From assembly GCA_049324235.1 (NCBI GenBank), contig JBMOLJ010000068.1, positions 1 through 9,032 of the forward strand: 9,032 bases of DNA, written 5' to 3'. This document shows, in pieces, positions 1 to 5,064 of this stretch; positions within the stretch are counted from its first letter, which is position 1, and each line of letters opens with the position of its first letter. Below the pieces are notes generated by a model. That model did not search any database. It was not told where the DNA came from and saw nothing but the letters and a program-made list of their open reading frames with translations. The position numbers and the translations under genes are program-made. The DNA comes from UBA1431 sp049324235 (GTDB lineage Bacteria; Bacillota; Clostridia; Christensenellales; UBA1431).

Positions 1-105
1 CGAGAACCCACTAAAAAAGCCCGAAACCGAGGGAAGAAGTAGAATCAAAAACACTAGTAAACGGACGGAGCGTATAGGACCAGCACAAGCCTGCCGGGCT
101 CCGGC

Positions 106-128
106 TTCGAGTCCCACCTCCGGCACCA
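106..128 (+). other. tRNA-Leu 3'-end fragment (possible att site or remnant)
   Basis: This 23-base stretch reads as the 3' end of a tRNA: a T-loop TTCGAGT (106-112), a 3' T-stem CCCAC (113-117), a 3' acceptor strand CTCCGGC (118-124), discriminator A and an encoded CCA. The acceptor strand would pair with GCCGGAG, which is typical of bacterial tRNA-Leu. The 5' T-stem should be GTGGG, but the five bases before the loop are CCGGC and do not pair. No D-arm or anticodon arm is recognisable in the 105 bases to the left. It is therefore a fragment, of the kind left at the far end of an element integrated into a tRNA gene, or a decayed tRNA. No integrase is in the window. Confidence 0.5.
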
Positions 129-149
129 CGTCGGAGCAAACTACGCTCC
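118..149 (+). repeat. Overlapping hairpins after the tRNA-like end
   Basis: CTCCGGC (118-124) can pair with GTCGGAG (130-136) around an ACCAC loop, with one G-T pair. Alternatively GGAGC (133-137) pairs with GCTCC (145-149). The two structures share bases and exclude each other. Neither is followed by a T-run, so a simple terminator is not supported. Confidence 0.35.
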
Positions 150-155
150 ACTCAG

Positions 156-185
156 AATTCCTGATCGCTTTGCGATTCAGGAATT
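156..185 (+). repeat. 13-bp hairpin with one bulge
   Basis: AATTCCTGATCGC (156-168) pairs with the inverted copy at 172-185 around a TTT loop, leaving one bulged T at 177. There is no following T-run. It is one of several hairpins between 118 and 244, in a stretch with no convincing gene. Confidence 0.5.
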
Positions 186-214
186 GTTCGTACCGCTGCG
201 TTGCTCCTCCTTTT

Positions 215-244
215 CCCCGCAAAGCCTTATTGGGCTTTGCGGGG
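215..244 (+). repeat. Perfect 12-bp GC-rich hairpin
   Basis: CCCCGCAAAGCC (215-226) pairs perfectly with GGCTTTGCGGGG (233-244) around a six-base loop TTATTG. TTTT precedes the stem and a second small G5/C4 inverted repeat follows it. No T-run follows on the plus strand and no A-run precedes it, so a classical terminator on either strand is doubtful. I see nothing further between 250 and 379. Confidence 0.5.
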
Positions 245-379
245 GCCCCATGTCTGCATCCAGGCAGCAGCGCGACGATATTGGACGCCGCTTCTGCTTT
301 TCAAGGCAAAATGCGTGTAATACTCGCTGCACAGTTTCGCGGGCAACCCATACCTGCCTGCATCAGGGGAAATACTTTG

Positions 380-408
380 TTGTAAATCGTACTGGTATGT
401 GTGATAAT
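380..408 (+). promoter_or_regulatory. Candidate promoter for the gene at 465
   Basis: A -35-like TTGTAA (380-385), 17-bp spacer and -10-like GATAAT (403-408), preceded by TGTGT, sit 57 bases upstream of the start codon at 465. It matches the sigma-A consensus 4/6 and 5/6. Transcription would begin near 415. Confidence 0.45.
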
Positions 409-464
409 GTCGGAAGGGTAAATATAACGCAGGATATTTATCAAAAGGATTGGAGGATTATTAC

Positions 465-674
465 ATGACGCTGGGATATGAATGGGACTATGCCAAAGAT
501 TATTTCCGTGTTGCAAACAATGTACTGTATATCAAAAAGGATATGCCCGAGGATGTGAAGGAACGCTTCCTGCCGCAGATCACGGCACACCGTGATGTGG
601 TTGCCAAACGCCGTGCGGAGTTTATGTTTTTTTCAGGAGACATGTTTTTTACGGAAATCGTTTACGAAGATTAA
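465..674 (+). CDS. Small hypothetical protein (69 aa)
   Basis: The product is not recognised. The ATG at 465 is chosen because GGAGG at 452-456 sits eight bases upstream; a longer reading from TTG at 450 would start inside that ribosome binding site's neighbourhood and is less likely. The protein starts MTLGYEWDYAKDYFRVANN and is rich in aromatic and charged residues. It has an acidic C-terminus (TEIVYED), no cysteines, no signal peptide and no membrane segment, so it is probably cytosolic. It has its own candidate promoter upstream and a short GC hairpin at 708-720 downstream. The strong ribosome binding site argues that it is a real gene; the function is unknown. Confidence 0.65.
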   Translation: MTLGYEWDYAKDYFRVANNVLYIKKDMPEDVKERFLPQITAHRDVVAKRRAEFMFFSGDMFFTEIVYED

Positions 675-707
675 CGGTTTGCATATGATTTGGACCGGTT
701 AAAACGG

Positions 708-720
708 GCCGGCTTCCGGC
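708..720 (+). repeat. GC-rich hairpin after the 69-aa gene
   Basis: GCCGG (708-712) and CCGGC (716-720) form a five-pair stem with a CTT loop, followed by TTCTC. It could be a weak terminator for the gene ending at 674, but the T-tract is poor. Confidence 0.25.
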
Positions 721-748
721 TTCTCGCATATATCGGTACCATTAAGAC

Positions 749-797
749 AAAGCTCTGTTTACGCAGGTTGCAGTTCGACCGGCATGAACAGGGCTTT
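749..797. repeat. Spaced 11-bp inverted repeat
   Basis: AAAGCTCTGTT (749-759) and AACAGGGCTTT (787-797) are inverted copies with one G-T pair, separated by 27 bases. They lie between the plus-strand gene ending at 674 and the minus-strand gene ending at 868. Read on the minus strand the second arm ends GCTTTGTCTT, so it might be a weak terminator for that gene. Confidence 0.3.
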
Positions 798-867
798 CAT
801 TCAAAAAGTAGCAGTGGAGCATTTTTCCACACATTTGGGAGTTGCGGGGAGTGAACAATCGAGCACC

Positions 868-1044
868 CTAATCGTCGCCTCTTAGCAGGTTTTCTGCATA
901 ATCGCGCAAACTTTCGAATGAGTTTACATTATCACCGCGCTCGGCAATGCTTTCCCGGACATAGTCGGGCAGCGAATCGTAATAATTACGCGCTTCGTTG
1001 CTTTGTCTGATAAGCTCATTTAAGCCGGAATATTTTTTTGGCAC
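868..1044 (-). CDS. Small hypothetical protein ending AENLLRGDD (58 aa)
   Basis: The start is taken as GTG at 1044 because a GGAGG lies seven bases upstream on the minus strand. A longer frame to 1167 would read back through the terminator hairpin region and is rejected. The protein is strongly charged and predicted soluble, with a central segment EARNYYDSLPDYVRESIAERGDNV and a C-terminal RDYAENLLRGDD. I believe short proteins of this type recur in Clostridia, but I cannot give a family name or function. A minus-strand terminator lies directly upstream at 1166-1197, so it either has its own promoter in the 120 bases between or is expressed by readthrough. Confidence 0.6.
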   Translation of the reverse strand: MPKKYSGLNELIRQSNEARNYYDSLPDYVRESIAERGDNVNSFESLRDYAENLLRGDD

Positions 1045-1165
1045 AGAACCACCTCCAAAAATAGTTTGCGCAACTGCAGCGTTTTCATACGGGAGCAGCA
1101 AAACGGACGATGAAACATTTAGAAGGAGACGGGATATGCCACTCCGTTCCCTGCACAGATTGCAC

Positions 1166-1197
1166 AAAAAAGGAGGACGGGTGTTTCCCGTCCTCCT
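1166..1197 (-). terminator. Strong intrinsic terminator (minus strand)
   Basis: Read on the minus strand, AGGAGGACGGG pairs perfectly with CCCGTCCTCCT (11 bp) around an AAACA loop, and T6 follows immediately. This is a textbook intrinsic terminator. It ends transcripts arriving from 1200 and above, either from the small membrane-protein frame or from the structured leader with tiny ORFs at 1207-1270. Confidence 0.85.
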
Positions 1198-1206
1198 CGG
1201 AGTCTC

Positions 1207-1254
1207 TCATAAACAAGAGACTTTAACGAGGTAATCTTCGGCCATTTGAACCAT
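1207..1254 (-). CDS. Tiny ORF MVQMAEDYLVKVSCL (15 codons), speculative
   Basis: This minus-strand ATG frame of 15 codons ends inside a hairpin (1201-1207 with 1216-1222) ten bases before the strong terminator at 1166-1197. A GAGG lies six bases before the start. It overlaps a second tiny frame at 1223-1270 in another reading frame. It is given only because its position suggests a leader peptide; coding is unproven. Confidence 0.2.
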   Translation of the reverse strand: MVQMAEDYLVKVSCL

Positions 1255-1270
1255 GACCAACCTCGTTCAT
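1223..1270 (-). CDS. Tiny ORF MNEVGHGSNGRRLPR (15 codons), possible leader peptide
   Basis: The minus-strand ATG at 1270 has AGGA six bases upstream and encodes 15 residues ending in an arginine-rich RRLPR before TAA. The frame spans both arms of an inverted repeat, AACGAGG (1225-1231) with CCTCGTT (1261-1267). Translation would therefore reshape RNA folding upstream of the terminator. This resembles attenuation leaders in arrangement, but no known leader family is recognised. Confidence 0.25.
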   Translation of the reverse strand: MNEVGHGSNGRRLPR

Positions 1271-1282
1271 ATATTGTCCTAG

Positions 1283-1486
1283 CTAAAGAAAATTATGCAT
1301 AACGTGGTGAGCGCCGTGAAGCATTTGCAAACTGCGGTTAATATACCTTCCTGCAAAGGAATTCGCCTGCGCGGGATCATCGCTCCGTTGCAGTCCCATT
1401 ATGCAAACAATAAGCTCCAATGCGCTGATAATAAGGAATATGATGCTTCCTGCCGCCAGGGCGCCGCCGGCCGCTGTCGCAATCAC
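1283..1486 (-). pseudogene. Small membrane protein, probably 5'-truncated
   Basis: The frame from GTG at 1486 gives 67 residues. It has one strong hydrophobic segment, about residues 2-31 (IATAAGGALAAGSIIFLIIS and onward), then a polar tail ending HHVMHNFL. The same frame stays open and hydrophobic upstream to about 1567 (LVLFLTPAILRFLTTPRSV), but that stretch holds no standard start codon and the GTG has no ribosome binding site. That suggests the original N-terminus is lost, or that the frame is not a gene. The terminator at 1166-1197 would suit it. No family is recognised. Confidence 0.3.
1292..1320 (-). promoter_or_regulatory. Candidate minus-strand promoter for the leader
   Basis: On the minus strand, TTCACG (plus 1315-1320), a 17-bp spacer and CATAAT (plus 1292-1297) resemble a sigma-A promoter, 4/6 and 5/6. 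It would start a transcript near 1285 that covers the two tiny ORFs, two hairpins and the terminator, about 120 nucleotides in all. It lies within the last codons of the membrane-protein frame. Confidence 0.35.
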
Positions 1487-1620
1487 CGACCGAGGCGTGG
1501 TTAAAAACCGGAGAATTGCGGGGGTTAGAAAAAGAACTAAGAATTGCCGGTAATATAAAAAATAAGGTTAAAGGAACGTATGTATATAAAAACTGATTCA
1601 TCTGGGAAGGAGCCCTGAGG

Positions 1621-1860
1621 ATGAATATGAAAGATTTCTTTAAAGACCGTAACGAAGCAATACTATCACTGGATAAAGAAAAAATTCATGCTTTTGAGCG
1701 AAAGTATGGATTCGAGCACGAAGAAGATGAGGAGGTATTCTGGGCCGGGGTGTTTTACCTGATTCTTGCGCTGAAAAGCGCGTCTCATGACGCTAAGGCA
1801 AAAGCCAGAGAATGGCTGATAGGTCATGGGTTCTCTATTGAATATAAATTAGGCGCGTAA
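1621..1860 (+). CDS. Small hypothetical protein (79 aa)
   Basis: The ATG at 1621 has AAGGAG eight bases upstream (1607-1612), and an intrinsic terminator follows at 1911-1938, so this is a well-delimited single gene. The protein is soluble, acidic in the middle (EHEEDEEVFWAGVFYLILALKSAS) and helical in character, with a tryptophan-containing C-terminal segment (AREWLIGHGFSIEYKL). The pattern of a KDFFKDRNEA-type start followed by DEEVFWAG resembles short proteins I have seen in gut Firmicutes, often in accessory DNA. I cannot name a family and give no function. Confidence 0.72.
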   Translation: MNMKDFFKDRNEAILSLDKEKIHAFERKYGFEHEEDEEVFWAGVFYLILALKSASHDAKAKAREWLIGHGFSIEYKLGA

Positions 1861-1910
1861 ACGCGTTTTATCTGTGTTTATAGTACCATGAAATAGTTCA
1901 ATAACCGCAA

Positions 1911-1938
1911 AGGGCCGATTGACTCACGGCTCTTTTTT
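1911..1938 (+). terminator. Intrinsic terminator after the 79-aa gene
   Basis: AGGGCCG (1911-1917) pairs with CGGCTCT (1927-1933), including one G-T pair, around a nine-base loop, followed by a T-run to 1938. It ends transcription of the gene that stops at 1860. On the minus strand only three T follow the stem, so it is at best a weak terminator for the redox operon coming the other way. Confidence 0.75.
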
Positions 1939-1963
1939 CAATGCCGCTGGCGACACTCACGGT

Positions 1964-2452
1964 TTAAATGAACCTTTCAAAACGTTCTTTGCCCGCTTTG
2001 CAGATAGGGCAGGTGTGCGGCGGGTTGTTGTTCGCACAAAGATAGCCGCACACCATACACCGGTAAACAGGATAAGCTAATGCCCCAAGACCGCCGTGGA
2101 TTTCAGGCGCCGCCTGTTTTTTTGTACGGGCTGCGAGCGGAGGCCTGCGCTCAGGAATCTGCTTTGGAGAAGGAGGAGATTCCGGGCTGACATACAAGGC
2201 GCAAAAGCACGCACCGTATTCAGCCAAGTCATCATCACGGTAGACACAGGGACAGAGGATGTCCGTATTGTCTTCAGGGGCGCCGACAAACAACCTGCAT
2301 GGACAGCTCTCCATGCCGTAACGGTCTTCGTTAGCGACCAGACCTTCAACCAGATTAAAAACGAAATCGTCGTCCGGGTTGAGCGTATAACCGCCCGAAT
2401 CGGCGTCCGCTTTGATTTTTTCCAAACGCCTTTGCACTCTCTCATTATCCAT
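1964..2452 (-). CDS. FTR-type catalytic subunit with C-terminal rubredoxin-like domain
   Basis: Residues about 1-90 match the catalytic beta chain of ferredoxin:thioredoxin reductase (FTR). The six cysteines form three CxC pairs (C50/C52 in CPCR, C67/C69 in CPC, C82/C84 in CFC), known in the family to hold a 4Fe-4S cluster and the redox-active disulfide. A proline-rich linker (about 90-125) leads to a rubrerythrin-type rubredoxin domain, YRCMVCGY...CPIC (C132, C135, C148, C151), that should bind iron. The family takes electrons one at a time from ferredoxin to reduce a protein disulfide. The likely partner is the glutaredoxin-like protein whose stop codon lies two bases upstream. The start is supported by AGGAG seven bases upstream. 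The rubredoxin domain may act as an extra electron entry point. Confidence 0.88.
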   Translation of the reverse strand: MDNERVQRRLEKIKADADSGGYTLNPDDDFVFNLVEGLVANEDRYGMESCPCRLFVGAPEDNTDILCPCVYRDDDLAEYGACFCALYVSPESPPSPKQIPERRPPLAARTKKQAAPEIHGGLGALAYPVYRCMVCGYLCANNNPPHTCPICKAGKERFERFI

Positions 2453-2454
2453 TG

Positions 2455-2739
2455 CTATGCTCCTATCAGCTCTTTGAGCCGGGCCTCGTCATAGCCGACA
2501 ATACACTGTTTGGAGTTAATGACAATGGTGGGGAAGGACCCGCCAGGGTTGTATTTTGCCTGCTCTTTGACGACTCTATCGGCTTCCGAGGCGGGCAGCG
2601 TATCCACATCGATGTAGGAATAAGCAATGCCGTTATCATTGAAAAACTTCTTGGTTTTTTTGCACCATCCGCAGGTGCTCAGCGCAAAAATCCTGATATC
2701 GCCTATTTTTCTGCCGGCGACTCTTATAAATTCAGCCAT
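2455..2739 (-). CDS. Glutaredoxin-like protein
   Basis: This 94-residue protein has the thioredoxin-fold glutaredoxin pattern: a beta strand (IRIFAL), the active-site motif CGWC (C23, C26), a cis-proline segment SFPTIVI (P70) and a C-terminal GYDEARL helix. The length is normal for a single-domain glutaredoxin, after a short N-terminal extension (MAEFIRVAGRKIGD). It should reduce disulfides in the cytosol. The next gene downstream encodes an FTR-type catalytic subunit two bases away. It is therefore probably reduced by ferredoxin through that enzyme rather than by glutathione, which most Clostridia lack; this is an inference from gene order. C79 is an extra cysteine of unknown role. An AAGGA ribosome binding site precedes the start. 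Confidence 0.9.
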   Translation of the reverse strand: MAEFIRVAGRKIGDIRIFALSTCGWCKKTKKFFNDNGIAYSYIDVDTLPASEADRVVKEQAKYNPGGSFPTIVINSKQCIVGYDEARLKELIGA

Positions 2740-2760
2740 GGTGTTTTCCTTTCGATATTA

Positions 2761-3249
2761 TTACCCTTTAGCAACAGCGCCGCCGGTTTTCAGCGCCCTG
2801 TAATCCGCGTAGGTCATGGGTTTGCCCGCGCCTGTTTTCTCCGCCTCCACAACGTCGCAGATGAACAGGTTGTGAGAACCCAGATCGATCATGGAGGCTA
2901 CGTTGAGGCTCATGCGGGCGATCGTGTGGTTTTCGGGATAAGGGTTGCCGTTCGCGTCCGTTTTGTGCTCCACGCCTTCAAACTTTTCATGGTCGCGCCC
3001 GCTGCGGAAACCGAAGGAGCCTATGAATTTTAAAGGGCAATCCAGAGAGAGCACGGAGACCGTCAGGCTCCCTTTTTTTCGCACGAGCTGTGTTGTGAGG
3101 TTTGTCTTCATCATGGTAACGTTCATTCTCAGAGGTTCGTCCGTTGCCTGCACGGCGGTATTGATCACACAGGCGTTCTTTTTGCCGCCCTCCTCAACAC
3201 CTGCGATGAAGAGACCATATGTTAAACTGAACATTGCGGTTTTATCCAT
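2761..3249 (-). CDS. Flavin reductase-like FMN-binding protein
   Basis: The 162-residue protein matches the flavin reductase/flavoredoxin family (split-barrel FMN-binding domain). It has the N-terminal LTYGLFIAGV strand, NACVINTAVQ, a P..MNVTMMKTN segment and a C-terminal MTYADYRALKTG. Members move electrons between FMN and partners such as rubredoxin. In several anaerobes the domain is fused to a C-terminal rubredoxin (high-molecular-weight rubredoxin). Here that rubredoxin is missing and the chain ends GGAVAKG, but a rubredoxin-like domain is instead fused to the FTR gene two places downstream. It is first in a three-gene operon, 21 bp from the glutaredoxin gene. GGAAGGAG lies ten bases before the ATG. 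Confidence 0.9.
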   Translation of the reverse strand: MDKTAMFSLTYGLFIAGVEEGGKKNACVINTAVQATDEPLRMNVTMMKTNLTTQLVRKKGSLTVSVLSLDCPLKFIGSFGFRSGRDHEKFEGVEHKTDANGNPYPENHTIARMSLNVASMIDLGSHNLFICDVVEAEKTGAGKPMTYADYRALKTGGAVAKG

Positions 3250-3281
3250 TATTTACTGACTCCTTCCATTAAATTGCCCTA

Positions 3282-3310
3282 AACATATCAGTTTTTTTAC
3301 CATATGTAAA
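3282..3310 (-). promoter_or_regulatory. Promoter of the redox operon
   Basis: On the minus strand TTTACA (plus 3305-3310) is separated by exactly 17 bp from TATGTT (plus 3282-3287), 33 bases before the flavin reductase start. The match is 5/6 and 4/6 to sigma-A boxes. An overlapping alternative, TTGTTA with TATGGT, lies just upstream with a 16-bp spacer. No clear operator palindrome is visible. Confidence 0.5.
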
Positions 3311-3372
3311 GACAGGCCGGTAACAATGTGAGTGCCATTAACCCGTATTTTTAAATACAATTGGCCGCCGGT

Positions 3373-4221
3373 TCAGGCGGAGGTTTGCATGCGCGTTGCG
3401 GATTTGTCCGAGACAGCGTCTTTTTTGAGGCCGTCGATCCGGTAGAGGGAGCTGTTTCTCTTTTTATGGTCCCGTTCCTCTAGGGTAAGTTTCCTGTCCA
3501 GGATGGATTTGATGGCGGACGTGAGCTTCCCGAAATGTTTTCTGCACTCTTCGTCTGAAAGCTTGTCCATGCTTTTGCCAAGAATACCGGACAGGGACTT
3601 CAATTTGCCATAAGTTTCCCTGTCGAAAGAACCGGACAGCAGGCCGAGTTTTTCCTCCATATCGGATTGCCTGTAAGCGTGTTCATCCCAGCCGCTTTCT
3701 CTTTTTATTTTTTCATGCGCTTCTTCGATCAGGCGCAGGGCGATCCTTTTCAGGTAAACGAAGGAGCCGATGCCAAACCCGTGTGCGGACGAACCTGCCG
3801 CCCTTAAAAACTCCTCATAGTGCTCCCCTAAAATCCGGCGGTATTTCAAAAACGCACCGGCCTGCAAAGACGCGGCCGGGGGGAACTGGCCGATTTTGAT
3901 AATGCTGTCTGCGGTTAAAGCCAGAAAAACGCAAATTACCGAGTCGCACCGGGCACAGCGCGATTCAAGCTGAATAAACGTGGAAGGGTTGGATTGCGTT
4001 TTGGACATGCCGGAAAAATGATTCGCCAGGAGCCGGACGGCATGAACTTCCTCGTCAGAAAAGAAAATGCTGGTTTCATTGCACCCGGCGCAGTATGCAT
4101 CGAAATTATAGGTATCCGTGAAGAGCTTTTTCAGATGGCCATAATCGTGTTCCGAGATTTCTATTCTGGAATACAGGGCCGATTCATAAACGCTCGATCT
4201 CAGTTCTTCAAAACGGCACAT
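3373..4221 (-). CDS. Uncharacterised 282-aa protein with two CxxC pairs
   Basis: The function is not recognised. The N-terminal third holds two cysteine pairs, CAGC (C44/C47) and CARC (C89/C92), spaced like a zinc ribbon interrupted by a 41-residue insert. A middle segment, about residues 145-172 (AHGFGIGSFVYLKRIALRLIEEAHEK), looks like a conserved helical core. The C-terminal half is lysine-rich, charged and helical. There are no membrane segments or signal peptide. The start is supported by AGAGGAG nine bases upstream. It is transcribed towards the redox operon but separated from it by a 123-bp gap containing that operon's promoter, so it is probably a single gene. A distant relationship to DUF4145-like proteins is possible but unproven. 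Confidence 0.75.
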   Translation of the reverse strand: MCRFEELRSSVYESALYSRIEISEHDYGHLKKLFTDTYNFDAYCAGCNETSIFFSDEEVHAVRLLANHFSGMSKTQSNPSTFIQLESRCARCDSVICVFLALTADSIIKIGQFPPAASLQAGAFLKYRRILGEHYEEFLRAAGSSAHGFGIGSFVYLKRIALRLIEEAHEKIKRESGWDEHAYRQSDMEEKLGLLSGSFDRETYGKLKSLSGILGKSMDKLSDEECRKHFGKLTSAIKSILDRKLTLEERDHKKRNSSLYRIDGLKKDAVSDKSATRMQTSA

Positions 4222-4324
4222 TTCCTAACGCTCCTCTCCATATTTAACTGTACAATTAAGATAAACCGCTTATACTTTCACGAAACGTAAAGGTTGGGAA
4301 TGTTTGGGAAGAAAAAGCTGCAAT

Positions 4325-4363
4325 AAAAAAACGCCAGCGGCAGTTTGCTGTGCTGGCGTTTTT
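4325..4363. terminator. Bidirectional intrinsic terminator
   Basis: ACGCCAGC (4331-4338) pairs with GCTGGCGT (4352-4359), with an inner CAG/CTG stem and a TTTG loop. T5 (4359-4363) follows on the plus strand, and the A-run at 4325-4331 gives T7 on the minus strand. It is placed 11 bases after the stop of the acetate transporter gene, whose minus-strand transcript it must end. It also insulates the 282-residue gene downstream. Confidence 0.9.
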
Positions 4364-4373
4364 ACGTTTTAAA

Positions 4374-4964
4374 CTATTTTATAATGGGTTTTGGAATAGG
4401 GAGTACGGATTTTCCGAACGCGGTGTTGACCACGATTGCGCCGCTGAAGTAAATGGCCGTTATGCCCGACAGCAGCAGGGAAACGGCGGGGATGACGGCA
4501 AAGTCGTGAGAGAGTACTTTCATATCCATTAGGGAAATAAAAGGCAATGCAACGTCAAGGAAGAGAACGATCAGGGTAAGAGGAAGCGGTGCCTTGAAGA
4601 AGGCCGGGGTCCACAAAAACGTGGCGAGCGTAAGCGCAGCCCAAGCCCAGCCGTCGATTGTTGCGTCGAAGGCTATACCTGCGTTTGCAAGGATGAATTT
4701 CGTGATCATTTCGATACCGCTGACGAGCATGAAAAAAGCGCTGAAGTACAAGAACGCGTTGCCGCCGCTGGTGTTGTGATTTTTTAAGTCAATGAGGCCG
4801 ACGATAACCTGGATAACGAATCCGCCGATCAGCCAGCAGCCGATTAAAATGGAGGCCGACGTTTGAACCTTGCCGGTGAGCATTGCAAAAAAACAAAAGC
4901 ATGCCACGGCAAGCGCAACCAAGCCCGCAGGGGTTGGGTTTGCAAAAGAAGGTTTGTTTTCCAT
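4374..4964 (-). CDS. Acetate uptake transporter (GPR1/FUN34/YaaH family)
   Basis: The 196-residue protein is a small integral membrane protein with about six hydrophobic segments. It carries the family signature near the N-terminus (NPTPAGL, residues 9-15, against the usual NPAPLGL) and the conserved end IYFSGAIVVNTAFGKSVLPI. E. coli SatP (YaaH) and the fungal Ady2/GPR1 proteins of this family carry acetate, and in some cases succinate, with protons across the cytoplasmic membrane. In a fermenter it could import or export acetate. AAAGGAG lies nine bases before the ATG. The gene stands alone between a strong promoter with a palindromic operator (4997-5037) and a terminator (4325-4363). Confidence 0.92.
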   Translation of the reverse strand: MENKPSFANPTPAGLVALAVACFCFFAMLTGKVQTSASILIGCWLIGGFVIQVIVGLIDLKNHNTSGGNAFLYFSAFFMLVSGIEMITKFILANAGIAFDATIDGWAWAALTLATFLWTPAFFKAPLPLTLIVLFLDVALPFISLMDMKVLSHDFAVIPAVSLLLSGITAIYFSGAIVVNTAFGKSVLPIPKPIIK

Positions 4965-4996
4965 ACATGTGGTCTCCTTTATAGTATATTGATTGC

Positions 4997-5026
4997 ATTA
5001 TATATATGCTGTCTGAATATTGTCAA
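4997..5026 (-). promoter_or_regulatory. Consensus promoter of the acetate transporter gene
   Basis: On the minus strand TTGACA (plus 5021-5026) and TATAAT (plus 4997-5002) are both perfect sigma-A boxes separated by 18 bp, 33 bases before the start codon. The -35 box lies inside the palindrome at 5020-5037, so binding there should block RNA polymerase. Confidence 0.85.
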
Positions 5027-5037
5027 TAATGTGACAA
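5020..5037. promoter_or_regulatory. Rex-like 18-bp palindromic operator
   Basis: TTGTCA-N6-TGACAA is a perfect 6+6 inverted repeat spanning 18 bp and covering the -35 box of the acetate transporter promoter. The redox repressor Rex is known to bind 18-bp palindromes of the form TTGTGA-N6-TCACAA or TTGTTAA-N4-TTAACAA, so the TTGT...ACAA ends and the spacing agree. The internal bases differ (C and G at the fifth and fourteenth positions). Rex releases DNA at high NADH, which would link acetate transport to redox state. Another palindrome-binding regulator is possible. Confidence 0.5.
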
Positions 5038-5064
5038 AGTTTATGTCGAAATATCAGGAAGCAG

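Noticed and set aside
1..105. Group I intron 3' end inside a tRNA
   Set aside because: GTATAGGACC faintly resembles the end of the P7 region, but the matching R segment and P3/P8 spacing are absent.
1..128. Complete tRNA-Leu or a tmRNA 3' end
   Set aside because: No 5' acceptor strand, D-arm or anticodon arm is found. The T-stem does not pair, and the acceptor strand lacks the alanine G-U pair expected of tmRNA.
2..385. Long plus-strand frame continuing from the window edge
   Set aside because: It runs through the tRNA-like sequence and two strong hairpins, and its composition is not protein-like.
1223..1270. Macrolide-resistance type leader peptide
   Set aside because: The RRLPR end recalls arginine-rich stall motifs, but no resistance gene follows, so I do not claim this function.
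1377..1601. 74-residue minus-strand frame starting MNQFLYTYVPL
   Set aside because: It has no ribosome binding site. Its hydrophobic start comes from T-rich DNA, and it turns into arginine- and glycine-rich sequence typical of a wrong frame.
2452..3033. 193-residue plus-strand open frame opposite the glutaredoxin and flavin reductase genes
   Set aside because: It is a mirror of two well-supported minus-strand genes and has no family motifs.
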